From positions 95,831 through 159,830 of the forward strand of contig MNCI01038244.1 of assembly GCA_015680685.1 (NCBI GenBank): a DNA stretch of 64,000 bases, written 5' to 3'. Source of the DNA: Gnetum montanum. Taxonomy: Eukaryota; Streptophyta; Gnetopsida; Gnetales; Gnetaceae. How positions within the stretch are numbered: position 1 is the first letter of the stretch; each line of letters starts with the position of its first letter. The translations under genes and the position numbers were made by a program. Shown here in pieces: positions 1 through 11,609 of this stretch. The notes under the pieces are model-generated. The model was not told the origin of the DNA. It searched no databases and saw nothing but the letters and a program-made list of their open reading frames with translations.

Positions 1-144
1 ACCACTCTAATTATTAGAGTAACCACGCTAATAATAACCACTCTAATTATTAGAGTAATCGCTCTAATAATTACCACTCTAATTATTAGAGTAATCACTC
101 TAATAATTACCACTCTAATTATTAGAGTAACCGCTCTCATCAGT
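1..144. repeat. 36-bp tandem repeat, four copies
   Basis: Four head-to-tail 36-bp units begin at 1, 37, 73 and 109. Each contains ACTCTAATTATTAGAGT, a near-perfect palindrome, followed by a shorter half-copy (CTCTAATAA). The last unit decays at its end and runs straight into the copia reading frame at 142. The array is cut by the window start, so its full length is unknown. It looks like a minisatellite that grew at, or was inserted beside, the truncated edge of the copia remnant. Confidence 0.9.
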
Positions 145-1252
145 GTTCATACTAGAAGCCAAATTAGAGAGATTTATGACTTTTTCACATATCTCTTCCA
201 ATTTGAATCCAAGATATTTAAGGAAGTTGGAATAGAGGAAGGATGGATTTATGCTATGGAAGATGAACTTATTCAATTTGCTAGAAATGATGTATGGGAA
301 TTAACACCTAGGCCCATTGATAAACCTGTCATTAGAACTAAATGGATCTTGAGTAATAAAACTAACGAAAATGGAAACATTATTAAGAACATCGCTAAAG
401 GATACAATTGATAAGAAAGAATAGATTTTGATGAAAATTTTTCGCCTATTGCTAGGCTAGAATCTATTAGACTTCTTCTTGCCTATGCTAGTATTAACAA
501 GATCAAGCTCTATCAAATGGATGTCAAAAGTATGTTCTTGAATGGAACCATACAAGAAGAAGTTTACATTGAACAACTTGAAGGATTTATTAATTCCATC
601 AAGACTAATTGTCTACAAGCTTAAGAAAGCTCCCTATGATCTTAAACAAGCCCTAAGAGCTTGGTATAAAAGGTTTTCTCAACATCTCACATCAAATGGA
701 TTTGAAAGAGGTAAAGCTGATGTTACATTATTTTTTAAAAGAGAAAGTAAAGATCTTCTAATTGTTCAAATCTATGTTGATGACATTTTTTTTGATGCCA
801 CTAACAAGATTCTTTGCAAGAAATTTTCTGATCTCATGCAATTTGAATTTAAAATGAGCATGATGGGAGAACTCAAGAACTTTCTTGGGTTTCAAATCTA
901 TGAAACATTTGATGGAACCTTTATGTGCCAAACCAAATATGTAAATGATCATCTACTCAAATATAGCCTAGCTAACATAAAAATCAAAGGCACTACTATG
1001 GCTACAAATTCTAACCTTATTAAAGATTATCAAAGTAAGCCAATTGATCCCAAGCTTTATAGAGTTATGATTAGTAGTCTTCTTTATTTAATTGCTAGTA
1101 GACTAGATATAGCTTTAAGTGTAGGATCGTATGCTAGATATCAGTCAGCTCCAAAGGACTCTCATTACTAGGATGTTAAATTTCTTTTTCACTGCTTAAA
1201 ATGTACTACTAATTGGAGCCTTTGGTATTAAAAGGATTCTTTCCTTGATCTT
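142..1252 (+). pseudogene. Ty1/copia pol remnant (reverse transcriptase, start of RNase H)
   Basis: This is a decayed copia polyprotein segment that once copied element RNA into DNA. The first frame reads GVHTRS-like, then WIYAMEDELIQF and ENFSPIARLESIRLL, all standard for the copia RT family. Two adjacent stops lie at 409-414. A shift near 590 moves the frame, and the next stretch (542-1171) holds VYKLKKA, the catalytic motif YVDDIFF and SMMGELKNFLGFQI, which is typical of Sirevirus-like copia. After a stop at 1169-1171 the frame still reads as copia to about 1250, where it meets a G-rich run. Integrase, protease and gag are absent. Family assignment is firm; the lineage is inferred. Confidence 0.9.
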
Positions 1253-1526
1253 ATGGGGGGAGGGGGTGGGATGAATAAGTTTCCCAAATTAAAACTTTAT
1301 GAGACAAAACACACACACCAAATTTAACATGGTTTCCCAACTTAGGTAGCCCATACTTAGAGGATAGATCACAAGCATACCTTCAAACTTTGTTTCTCTT
1401 GAATGTGGTTTGAAAGATCCACACCCTATACAATCTTCAAGTGTTGTTGTAGAGTGATGTGATGCTACACAAACCAATTAACCTTGTAAGGTTCCATCAA
1501 GATCAGAATGTGATTTCTAGACTTCC

Positions 1527-2064
1527 ACAACCTTTACAATCTTGAGCTCCACTTAGGAGTGTTGTGCCACAACACCAACGACTCAATCCCACAAGATATT
1601 GAAAAGCTCAATCAAGATGCCTTCCTACAAGAAGCACATCAATCTCATAGGGCAACAAGGAAGAACGGCAATTACAAGGAATGACTACAACTTAGTTTGC
1701 TAATCCTTGTACTTTGAGGTACAAAAGACTTTACAATGAACAAATGATAATTTTATGAGGAGAAAAAATGATTACAATGATTGATAAATAATTAGACAAC
1801 CTTTACAATCTTGAGCTCCACTCAAGAGTGTTGTGTTACAACAACAACCACTTAATCCTACAAGATCATGACAAGCTCAATCAAGATGTCTTCTTGCAAG
1901 AAGCACATTAATCTCACAAGGCAATAAGGAAGAACAACAATTACAAGGGATGAATGCAACTTAGTTTGCTAATCCTTGTACTTTGAGGCACAACACACTT
2001 TACAATGAACAAATGATAATATAATGAGGAGAAAAAATGATTAAAATGATTGACAAATGATTAG
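1527..2064. repeat. 269-bp tandem duplication in module A
   Basis: Two adjacent copies begin at 1527 and 1796, each with ACAACCTTTACAATCTTGAG and ending with ATGATTGATAAAT or ATGATTGACAAAT. Modules B and C have one copy only, so the duplication is specific to this module. Confidence 0.85.
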
Positions 2065-2164
2065 ACAATGATTATACAAGAGCTTGCACATTTTCCAAAG
2101 CATATGATGTCTTATTATAGCTACAATGTTTCCAAATCCATCTTGAGCAACAGATAGCTAATAG

Positions 2165-2460
2165 TAGCTAATAGTTATGGAAGACATCTTCTTCATGCCT
2201 AAGATGTATTTCTATATTTGGCCTCTATTTCAGGATGAGGTCTTTGTCTAGGAAAGACATCTTTCTAAAATCTTGATTCTGGGAAAACCTCTTTGTTTGA
2301 TGAAAGACACCTATTTGAAACTAGCCTACATTCTATGAAGATGTCTTTGCCTGAGAAAAGACATTTTTTATTTCTTGAATACATCTTTGCTTGTGCATCC
2401 TTCAACTTTGCCAAGATGTCTAATTTTTCTCAGAGACATCTTTCTTCAATCTTCCTTTGC
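2165..2460. repeat. Word array, AAAGACATCT and its reverse complement
   Basis: AAAGACATCTTTC and AGATGTCTTTG recur in both orientations with variable spacing. The same array is found in modules B and C. Sirevirus LTRs are known to carry clustered palindromic regulatory motifs, which would fit, but no function is shown here. Confidence 0.7.
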
Positions 2461-2755
2461 ATTATGAATTCATCATTCCTTGTCCATGCTCATCAAAATT
2501 CCACATGCTTCATTGATGAAAAATTTGCTTTTGATCCTTGTCCTTGTTCTTTGAATTTTCTTCCTTTGAGCTCTCCTTTTGTGGATAAGACCTTAATAAC
2601 TTGTGGATGACTTTTTCCTTTTGTCTACATCAATGTGTTCCATGCCATCTCATCTTGGTTCTACAACCATAACAACCACACTATCATACACACAACCTTT
2701 GTCTCCATTTTCCTTAACATTTTGACATATCAAAAGGTCCACAATCTTCCCCTTT

Positions 2756-4385
2756 TTGGTGATGTTCAAAACTTAAGAAAATGGGTTAGTGATCATACAA
2801 ATAAAACCATATTACTCTCCCCTTTTTTGAATAGTAGCAAAAAGTATAAGGCACATAAATCATTCAAAGAGTTATCTTAACAGAGTATTATCCTAAAATA
2901 TGCATGATCAACAATCAGGGCATAATTCCAAGGAAATAAAAAAGAACATTTAATGAAGCAAGAAAATCAATGAAAGAGCACATATTTTTTAGTAGTAAGT
3001 TCCATGAAGAGCTACCCTGATCTAAGCATCCAAGTGATATTCAAATGTAAATCATGAAGTGAAGTATAAGCCTTGAAGATCAAGTAGTCTATCTCTAAAT
3101 TAATAAGACATTAGTAGTTTATAGTTCATGGTCCTTTTAATGTTCAAATACTTTACATATTTGTAAAAAATTAGCAAAAAATAGGGCATATATTTAGGAT
3201 GAGGAGAATATATCAATACAACTTCACAATGTGAAACCAGTCATGTCAAATTTTAAATAGTTGAGTTAGGAAGTACATCTCAAGGTGAACTACTCAAAGG
3301 TTATTTGAATTAAAATGGTGGATACTTTTCCATAGGCAGAATATTCATGTTATTGCTCATATTGTTGTAAGGAATAGTATCAACTATTTTCATTCTTTTA
3401 TTAAAAATATAGGTACTTCTTGCTCCATCTTATGTTGGAATATTGAAATTGAGTTCTCTTTTTAGCTCAAAAATAATGAGCTACAACTAATTCAAAAAGA
3501 ACAAACAACACCCAATTTGGTGCCAAATACCAAAGATAGATGAAGTAGGAACAAGTAGCCTATCTATTTGAAATAATTTATTTTATAGAAACTTGTATCT
3601 CTAAATACGACCAAAAATATCTTACAAAAATCAACAACAAAATATGGAAGCCATGAGAGAAACATGCATATTTTAGCTTTAAGACAAGGCAATGAAATAA
3701 ACACAACCTTTGATAAAAAAAATGATAATAAAGTTGATAGAGAATATGTATATGTTCAAATGCCTCATTTTTACAAAAGGATATCATGAACACAAATCCA
3801 AGATTATGCCATTTAAAATACTTTATGATGTTCTTATCTAGCTGATTTTGGAATATAATGTTTTACTCTCTGGTGTTTGTTAGTTGAAGTCTTTGAAGAC
3901 TTCCCATGCATTAGTGACCTCCAAGATGATGATGGATAATGAGGAATAGGCTCCCCCTTCACATGTGCAACTTTTCTCGGGCTTTTAAGATCAACTTGTA
4001 AATCATCAAAGCACTACAACTATATTTCACCATGAAAATCAAATTTAGATACTAATGTCTTTAATTAGTAATATTAATAAAATTTTGAGGGGCTTATCTT
4101 ATCTTACAAATAAAAAAAATATTCCAAAGTCCATGAGCTTAGAAGAATATCATCACAAGAAGTTTAGACTAAATAAAAACCAAAAAATATTATAAGAAAA
4201 GAAAATCAAAATAAGTGCTACACACATTTTTTCATAGAACCAATTATATCAAGCTCAAAATGACTATAAGAGATGCTCTAAATAATTATTCCACAATTTT
4301 TCTAATCTAGACAAGACACAAACAATTTTGGACTTCAAATACTATTCTTATTAACTAGAAAGCAAAGGGATGAAAACTTTCCTTT
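2756..4385 (-). mobile_element. Non-coding internal region of gag-only element, copy 1
   Basis: No credible coding region is seen. The stretch aligns with 6640-8160: shared blocks include the CTTAAGAAAATGGG segment near 2780, TGAAGATCAAGTAG-type sequence near 3075 and TGATGGATAATGAGGAATAGG near 3925. In a Sirevirus the polymerase would lie between gag and the polypurine tract. Here that space is non-coding in both copies, so the element was probably non-autonomous. Confidence 0.6.
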
Positions 4386-4389
4386 ACTT

Positions 4390-5330
4390 ACCTTGCTTGT
4401 AGGGGAGAAGAGAAGATTAATGAAGTTTGAGATGAGGTCCCCTATCATGAAGTACCTTCTCATGCTTAGGTTCTCTTTCATTAGATTGTGTATGCGATGT
4501 TTCTATTTTTTGATTCTCTTTACGATAAAACATTTGATCACTTATTGCATCATTTTCAATTTTCCACTTCTCTTCATTTTCACTTATTGGCACCTACACA
4601 ATTTCCTTACCAAAGTATTTTTGACAAGAACAAGTGTTAATCTTATTTTAATCATTATGAGTATAGTTAAGAGTTTGCTTACTACCACAATTTTTACATA
4701 TAAGTAAACTATTTTCCTCATGTTCCTCATGATCAAAAATATCAAACCTAATTATGCTTGAGCTTAAATTTTCGTGTGTAGCTTCCTCTAAATTCTTTGG
4801 CTATTTTTTAAGAGTTTCCTCTTCTTGAACCTTGCTACAATCCTTATTAAAAGAGGTTAGTTTTTGAATCTTAGCTTTTATGTTTGAGATCTCTTCTTTC
4901 ACTTCAACATGAATAGTATCCAACTTAAAAATTACAAATTTATTTTCCTTCATAATTAAATGATATAAAATAAGAATTTATTCTTGACATTCACTATACC
5001 TTTTGTCACAGTTACCATCTTGTTCAGCCACATGCAAGGAATTTTCATTTGTATGTGCCATGCATATGAGATATGAATCCTTAGAAGAATTTCATGCTTC
5101 TTCTTCACTTTGCTCACCATCATCCAAACTTGTGTAAAAGTTGGTCTTTTCAATTCCTAATCATTTGATTTATTTCTTGGATATACCTTGCTATCACTAG
5201 GATATTCGAAGGTCATATGGCCACTTCCTCCACAAACCCAACATTCTATAAAATGGAAATCTAAGTTAGAAGTTAAAAAATTTCTACCTCTTTCTCTGCC
5301 TTTGAACAAATTTGGTCTTTGTTGTGATGC
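4390..5330 (-). pseudogene. Sirevirus-like gag, C-terminal part, copy 1
   Basis: The minus strand carries the rear part of a copia-type nucleocapsid protein. The zinc knuckle reads CWVCGGSGHMTFEYP: the first two Cys and the His are kept, but the last Cys is Tyr. An acidic, Ser-rich linker and a coiled-coil-like tail follow, with several stops. The gag N-terminus is missing because the sequence breaks at about 5335 into module B. Copy 2 (8166-9907) is its fuller relative. Confidence 0.75.
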
Positions 5331-5357
5331 CTATGGATCATTGAACTTAGATGAGGN

Positions 5358-6630
5358 GGGTTGTGTGGGGGGATGAATAAGTTTCACAAATTAAAAAATT
5401 TTCATACAAAGCACATAAGCCAAATTTAACATGGTCCCCAACTTGGGGGCCCACACTTAGATTGTAGACCACAAGCACACTCCTAGACTTTGTTTCTCTC
5501 AAATGTGGTTGAAGGGTCCACACCCTATATAGTCTTCAAGCCTCGCTCTAGAGTGTTGTCCTGCAACAACAACCACTCAACCCTACAAGGTTCCATTAGG
5601 CTTGGAATATGGTTTTCAAGCTTCCACAACCTTTACAATTGAGCTCTGCTCCAGAGTGTTGGGCCATAACACTAAACACTCAATCTTGTAGGATCCCAAC
5701 AAGCTCAAGCAAGATGCCTTCTCGCAAGAAGCACATCAACCCTACAGGGTAGTAAGGAAGAACAATTACAAGGGATAAATGAAACTTAGTTTGTTAATAA
5801 TTAAACTTTGAGGTATACCAAACTTTACAATAAACAAAAGATAGAATAATGGAGAGAAAAAAAGTTTACAATGATTGAAAAATGATTATACAATAATTGT
5901 ACATAATCTTGCACATTTCCCACTGCATATGATGTCTTCTTATAACTACCATGTTTCTAAATCCATCTTGGAACTCATGCAACAACTAGCCAATGATCAC
6001 TAATGCTCATGGAAGATGTCTTCTTCATGCCTGAGACATCTTTCTAAATTTGCATTCTATTCTGGAAAGATGTCTTTATGTGGGAAAGACATCTTTCTAA
6101 AATCTCCATTCTAGGAAGACATCTTTTTCTGATAGGAGATGTCTTTCTGAATCTGGCTTGCATTTTGTGAAGATGTCTTTGCTCAAAGAAAGACATATGG
6201 TTTTTTTTTTAATATGTCTTTTTTTGAGTTCACTCCAATTCTTCCAAGACATCTAATATTTTTCAGATATGTCTTTCTTTAGCCTTCCTTTGCATGATAA
6301 ATTCATCATTCATTATCCATAACCTTGATCGTTTGCATGCTTTAATGATGAAAACTTTGCCTATATAGTATTTGGTCCTCATTTACATTCTTTGAATTAT
6401 TTTCCTTTGAGTTTGTATAATCACTAATCCATTTTCTTAAGTTCTAAACAACACCAAAAAGGGAAACATTGTGGATGAACCCTTGAGACTATGTGGATGA
6501 CTTTCTCCTTTGATTACATTAGTGCATTCTTTGTCACCTCATCTTGGTCCTACAACTATAACAACCACACATATTCTTTATCTCCATTTTACTTAACATC
6601 TTAACATACCAAAGGGTACATAATCTTCCC
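5358..6630 (+). mobile_element. LTR-like module B
   Basis: This is a second direct copy of module A, again starting with a G-rich run and GATGAATAAG. The base at 5357 is unresolved (N). It lies between the truncated gag copy 1 and the internal region of copy 2. Unlike A, its far end has an extra segment that makes an inverted repeat with the neighbouring polypurine-tract region (6411-6681). Confidence 0.6.
6005..6285. repeat. Word array of module B
   Basis: Repeated AGATGTCTTT and AAAGACATCT words in both orientations, matching the arrays at 2165-2460 and 9928-10145. Confidence 0.7.
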
Positions 6631-6681
6631 GTTTTTAATGATGTTCAAAACTTAAGAAAATGGGTTAGTAATCATACAAAT
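6411..6681. repeat. 60-bp inverted repeat around a TG...CA segment
   Basis: The left arm (6411-6470) and right arm (6622-6681) are imperfect reverse complements; both contain the TTTTCTTAAG core and an A-rich/G-rich polypurine-tract-like run. The segment between them begins TGTGGATGA and ends AAGGGTACA. In module A only the right arm is present. Confidence 0.75.
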
Positions 6682-8160
6682 ATAACTATACTACTCTCTC
6701 CCTTTCTAAATAAAATAAAAAAGGAGAAAGAACACAAACTTGATGCAAAAGAAATATCAAAAAAGAACAATAAGGTTTAGATAATATCCACAACCAAACA
6801 TTATGATATAAACCAAAAAATAGTGAAGTAAAAAAATCAATTTAAGAAGAACACATTTTTTAGCACTAATTTCCATGAAGAGGTGCCCCTAATTTGTCAA
6901 GAACTAATCCAAGCCTTCCAAGTGATATTCCAACTTAAAGCTTGAAGTGAAGCATAAAATTTGAAGATCAAGTAACCTATCTCTAAATCAATAAGTCATT
7001 AGTAATACATGGGGCATTTAATGTTCAATTATTCTCCATATTTATAAAACATAAGAAAAAGAACATATCTTTGTGATAAGGAGAATATAGCAATACAACT
7101 TTAAAACTTGAACCTAGCCATGCCAAATACAAGATTCTTCATCACAAGACAAATTCTTCAACTGGATGAGTCAATCAAAACTATAGATACTTTGCCAATA
7201 ATAAAATCAACTAATTTCTTTACAAAAATAATTACTTTTTAGTTCAACTTATGAGTGAATATCGAATAGGTGGGCTGAAGATACATTAATATTTTCTCTC
7301 ATCAATTCAAGGAAAATGAACTATAACTAATCCAAAAACAACACATAACTTTGATGGCAAAGATCAAAAATAGATTCAACAGCCTATCTAATTGAAATAA
7401 ATATCTCATTAGAACTTGTATCATTATATTCAACCAAAAATTTGAAAAAACATCAACATAAAGGATACGGAAGTCATGAAAGAAACATGCATATTTTTCT
7501 TTTTGTACAAGGAAATGCCACAAACACAATCATTTTTCAAAAACAAAATGATAATCATGCCAAAGTATTGCAAAAATTTAAGACTTAGACATCCACTAAA
7601 AAAAAAACTCTTGATTTCCTTATCTTACTCATTTTGGAATATGTTGTTGTTTCAATGTCTCTAAGAACTCCCCCTACATTGTAGATCTCCAAGATGGTGA
7701 TGGATAATGAGGAATAGGCTCCTTGTACACATGTTCTACTTATCTTGGCTTTCACAAATGTTGTAAATCACAAAAGTACTATAACTGTAGGTTAACATTA
7801 AGCTCAAATGTAGAGACTAAGATCTCAAAAAATAATATTGATAGAATTTTTTAAGGGCTTGTCTTATCTCATAAATAGCAAAAATATCCCAAAGGCCATG
7901 AGCTTAGAAGTAGACCAGCACAATAAGTTCTGATTAAACAAGATTGAAAACATGACAAGAACCAATAAGATAATGATCCAAAGAAAATAAAAATAAGTGC
8001 TACATACATTTTTTCATAGAACCAATTATATCAAGCTCAAAAATGAATGTCAGGGATGGTCTAAATAATTATTCCATAATTTTTCACGACACAAATAATT
8101 TTTGACTTTTCAAATCATGTTATTATTTTCTTAGCAAGAAAAGAGATGAAAAGTTACCTT
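6640..8160 (-). mobile_element. Non-coding internal region of gag-only element, copy 2
   Basis: This is the counterpart of 2756-4385. Six-frame reading shows only short chance frames. It separates gag from the polypurine-tract-like boundary, where pol would be in an autonomous element. Confidence 0.6.
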
Positions 8161-8165
8161 GACTT

Positions 8166-9907
8166 ACTTTGCTTGTAGGGGAGAAGAGAAGATTAATGGA
8201 GTTTGAGATGAGGTCCCCTGTTATGAAGTCATTACCTTGTTCTTCAATTCTCTCTCATTAGATTGTATATGTGATGTTACTATTTGTTCATGCTCTTTAT
8301 GATAGAACCTTTAATCACCTATTACATTATTTTCAATTCTTCACCTCTCTTCATTCTCACTTATTAGTACTTGCACAATTTCATTATTCAAGCCTTTTTT
8401 ATAAGACCAAGTGTTAATATTATTTTAATCATCATGAGTATCTTTAAGAGTTTACTTACAACTACAATTTTTACAAAAAAATAAAGTATTATCCTCATGA
8501 TAAAAATTATCAAACTTGACTATGCTTGAGCTTGAGCTTAAATTTTGATGTGTTGCTTCCTCTAGATTCTTTGGCTGTTTCTCAAGAGTCTCCTATTCTT
8601 AAACCATGCTACAACTCTTATTAAAAGAGGTTAGTTTTTGAATCTAAGCCTTTATGTCTAAGATCTCTTCTTTCACTTTAGCATGAATAGCATCTAACTT
8701 AGAAAGTACTAATTTCTTTGCTTCCTAAACAAATGATGTAAAAGAAAAATTTCTTTTTTAAATTCACTATACCTCTTTTCACACTTATCATCTTGTTTAG
8801 CCATATGTGAGAAATTTTCATTGGTAAGCATCATGCATATGAGATGTGAATCTTTGGAAGAATTGCATGTTTCTTCTTCACTTTGCTCACCATCATCCCA
8901 ACTTGTATAAAAGTTGGTCTTTTTAGATTCTTCATCATTAGATCTATTCTTTGGCCATACCTTGTCATCATTTGGATCTCTAGGACATTCAAAGGTCATA
9001 CTGCCTCTTCCTCCACAAACCCAACATTCTATAGAAGAGAAATCTAAGTTAGAAGCATTTAAAAACTTTTTACCTCTTCCTCTACCTTTGAAAAGATTGG
9101 GTCTTTGCTGAGATTCTCCCTTGTTTCTTCTTGTAAGAAATCATTGTAGCTTTCTTGAGAGAAAGGTAGTCTCATCTTCATTGCCCTCATCATGCTTATT
9201 TGACACCTCCTTAGAGGTAGTCTTTATAGCAATAGGTCTTTCTTGGATTTCTCCTTCACTTATGAGATTCATTTCATGAGTAATGAGAGCACTTTAAAAC
9301 TATTCAAATTTCAATGTTAAGAAATTTTTGATTTCTACCATGGCTATGATCTTCAACCTAAACTCTAGTTGTATAGTTCTAATCATTTTGATGATGACAT
9401 TGCTTTTAGCTAAATCCTTTTCTATTCCTCTAATTGCTACAACAAGATTATTAGCTCTAGAGAAATAATCTTTTATTTTCTCACCTTCTCTCATTTTGAG
9501 TTTATCGTACTCACTTTGTAAAACTAATAATTTCGATTACTTAATAATAGATATTCCCTCGTAAGTAGCTTCTAAAGTTTGCTAAATTTCTTTGGCCATT
9601 TTACATCCTGCTACTCTATTAAATTGATATTTATTTAATGCATAATATAAATAATTTTTTTCCTTTGAATCAAACATGAACTTATCCTTTTCCTCTTATG
9701 ACCATTTGTTGTGTGGCTTGATGATGTTGGTTGAGCTGTTGATAGGAGGAGCGTAGCCTTCAAGGATTGACTCCCATACTTCAAATTCCATGGATTTAAA
9801 GAACCCTTACATTCAACTTTCCAGTAGGTAAAGCTGAATCTATTAACATGGATAGCTTTGTGTAAGGTATTCCCTCCATTGTTCACTCTTGAAGTTGATG
9901 ATGGCAA
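8166..9907 (-). pseudogene. Sirevirus-like gag, near full length, copy 2
   Basis: Read on the minus strand, an upstream segment (about 9907-9635) holds FSFTYWKVECKGSLNPWN, the copia gag start; a middle segment (9494-9300) reads MREGEKIKDYFSRANNLV, the UBN2-type core. The zinc knuckle near 9000 is CWVCGGRGSMTFECP, with Ser where His is expected. An acidic Ser/Glu linker follows (8999-8709), then a long Lys/Glu coiled-coil-like tail to about 8170. Gag packages element RNA in virus-like particles. Frameshifts and stops make it non-functional. The long tail suits Sirevirus gag, which is larger than in other copia lineages. Confidence 0.8.
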
Positions 9908-9927
9908 AGAAGAGTACTAGGCTTCAA

Positions 9928-10805
9928 GAAATAGCAGATGTCTTTCCTTAAGAAAACACATCTTCACTAGACAAAGACATTTTCATAGATTACAAGCCAA
10001 TTTCAAAAAGACATCTTTCCCTAGACAAAGATGTCTTCTCAGAATGAAGATTTAGAAAGATGTTTTTTCCTAGACAAAGACATTTTCTTAGAATAGAGGG
10101 CAAATATAAAAAGACTTCTCAAGCATGAAGAAGACATCTTTCATGACCATTAGCTACCATTAGCTAGCTGTTACATGAGTTCCAAGATGGATTTTGAAAC
10201 ATGGTAGCTATAAGAATACATCATATGCATTGGGAAATGTGCAAGCTCTTGTACAATCATTATCTACTCATTTGTCAATCATTGTAATCATTGTTTCTCT
10301 TCATTGTATTATCATTTGTACATTGTAAAGTGTGATGTACCTCAAAGTACAAGGATAAGCAAATTAAATTGCATTCATCCCTTCTAATTGTTGCTCTTTT
10401 TTGTTGCCTTGTGGAGTTTATGTGCTTCTTGTGAGAAGGTAGCTTGATTAAGCTTGTTAGGATCATATGGGATTGAATGGTTGGTATTGTGGCACAACAC
10501 TCTTGAGCAGAGCTCAAGATTGTAAAGTTTGTGGAAGCCTAGAAACTACATTCCAAGGTTGATGGGACCTTGTAGGATTGAGTGGTTATTGCAACATCAC
10601 AAATCTCCAAAGTGGGGCTTGAATATTGTACAGGGTGTGGACCCTTCAAACCACAATTTGGAAGGAACAAAGTCTAGAGTTATGCTTGTGAACTACCCTT
10701 CGAGTGTGGACTACCCAAGTTGGGGAACCATGTTAAAATTGGTATGCTATTATATCAAAGAATTGAAGATTGGGGAACTTATTCACACACCCCCCCCCAC
10801 CTTCT
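9928..10805 (-). mobile_element. LTR-like module C, inverted
   Basis: On the minus strand it runs from a G-rich start and GTGAATAAGTT through the same landmarks as modules A and B to a word array, and then about 30 bp of unique sequence before gag. As the sequence upstream of gag it is placed like a 5' LTR, yet modules A and B have the opposite orientation relative to gag. The poly-C run near 10790 is its outer edge. Confidence 0.65.
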
Positions 10806-11600
10806 AAGTTCAATAATCCACACTACATTCATGATGTTGATGCATGATATATTAAAGAAATTGTTTAGTAAGTACCGTATTGTCTTTTTTCATGATATTT
10901 TGGTGTATATCACAAATGAGAAAGAGTACTTAGATCACTTCAAAATGATGTATTTGATATGGGAGGAGTCATAGTTGGTGATTAGTAAGAAGAAAAGTCA
11001 TTTCTTCAAAGGGAAATCACATATTTAGGACATGTGATTTCTAAAAATCAAATTAAATGGAAGTTACCAAGTGAATGCTATTAGGAATTAGCCAACTCAT
11101 AAGAATTTTGGGGAGATAGATCATTCCTTGGTTTAGCAGGTTTTTATAGATGGATCATCAAAGATTCCAATGGTATTTCTTAGCCTATGTTTTCTCTATT
11201 AAAGAAAAATAAAGGTATAGATGGGATAATGAAACCCAAGGAAGCTTTGACTTTCTAAAAGAAAAGGTTACTAGTGAAGCAGTGCTTGCAATTCCAAATG
11301 TTTGAAAGCTTTTTTAGGTGGTGGTGGATGCACATGAACTTTTCATTGGTGGGGGTAATTTCACAAGAAGGTATATCTATTTCTTTCTTGTTTGAAAAGT
11401 TAAATGAGTCAAGGTAAAAATCTAGCATATATGATTATTTGTACACTATTTTTCAAGGAATCAAGCATTGGATGCATTACTTGTTACCCAAGAAGTTCAC
11501 TTTGACGATAGATCATAAAGCACTACAATTTCTAAACCCTCAAAATAGGTTAAGTGCAAAATAGTTTTCGATCCATAAATAAGGCTATACAGGATGACAT
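10806..11600 (+). pseudogene. Ty3/gypsy RT-RNase H fragment, chromovirus-like
   Basis: Plus-strand fragment of a gypsy polymerase distinct from the Tat elements downstream. The frame gives TTFMMLMHDILKKLFSKY, then VFFHDILVYITNEKEYLDHF, where the expected Y-x-D-D is FHD. Later pieces read SKKKSHFFKG, AGFYRR-like sequence and AVLAIPN; the RNase H part includes GIKHWMHYLLPKKFTLTIDH and KALQFLNPQNRLSAK. Several in-frame stops occur. The fragment starts directly at module C and ends at the T0 boundary, so both edges are junctions. Confidence 0.85.
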
Positions 11601-11609
11601 TGGTTGCGT

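Larger units (their letters stand above)
1253..2755 (+). mobile_element. LTR-like module A of the Sirevirus-like family
   Basis: The module starts with a G-rich run followed by GATGAATAAG. It shares long stretches with 5358-6630 in the same orientation and with 9928-10805 in the opposite orientation. It ends near GGTCCACA, just before CCCCTTTTTGG, which on the minus strand is a polypurine tract of the kind that precedes a 3' LTR. It also holds a private duplication (1527-2064) and a word array (2165-2460). There is no coding potential. It behaves like terminal, non-coding element sequence, but its orientation relative to module C does not fit a simple LTR pair. Confidence 0.6.
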
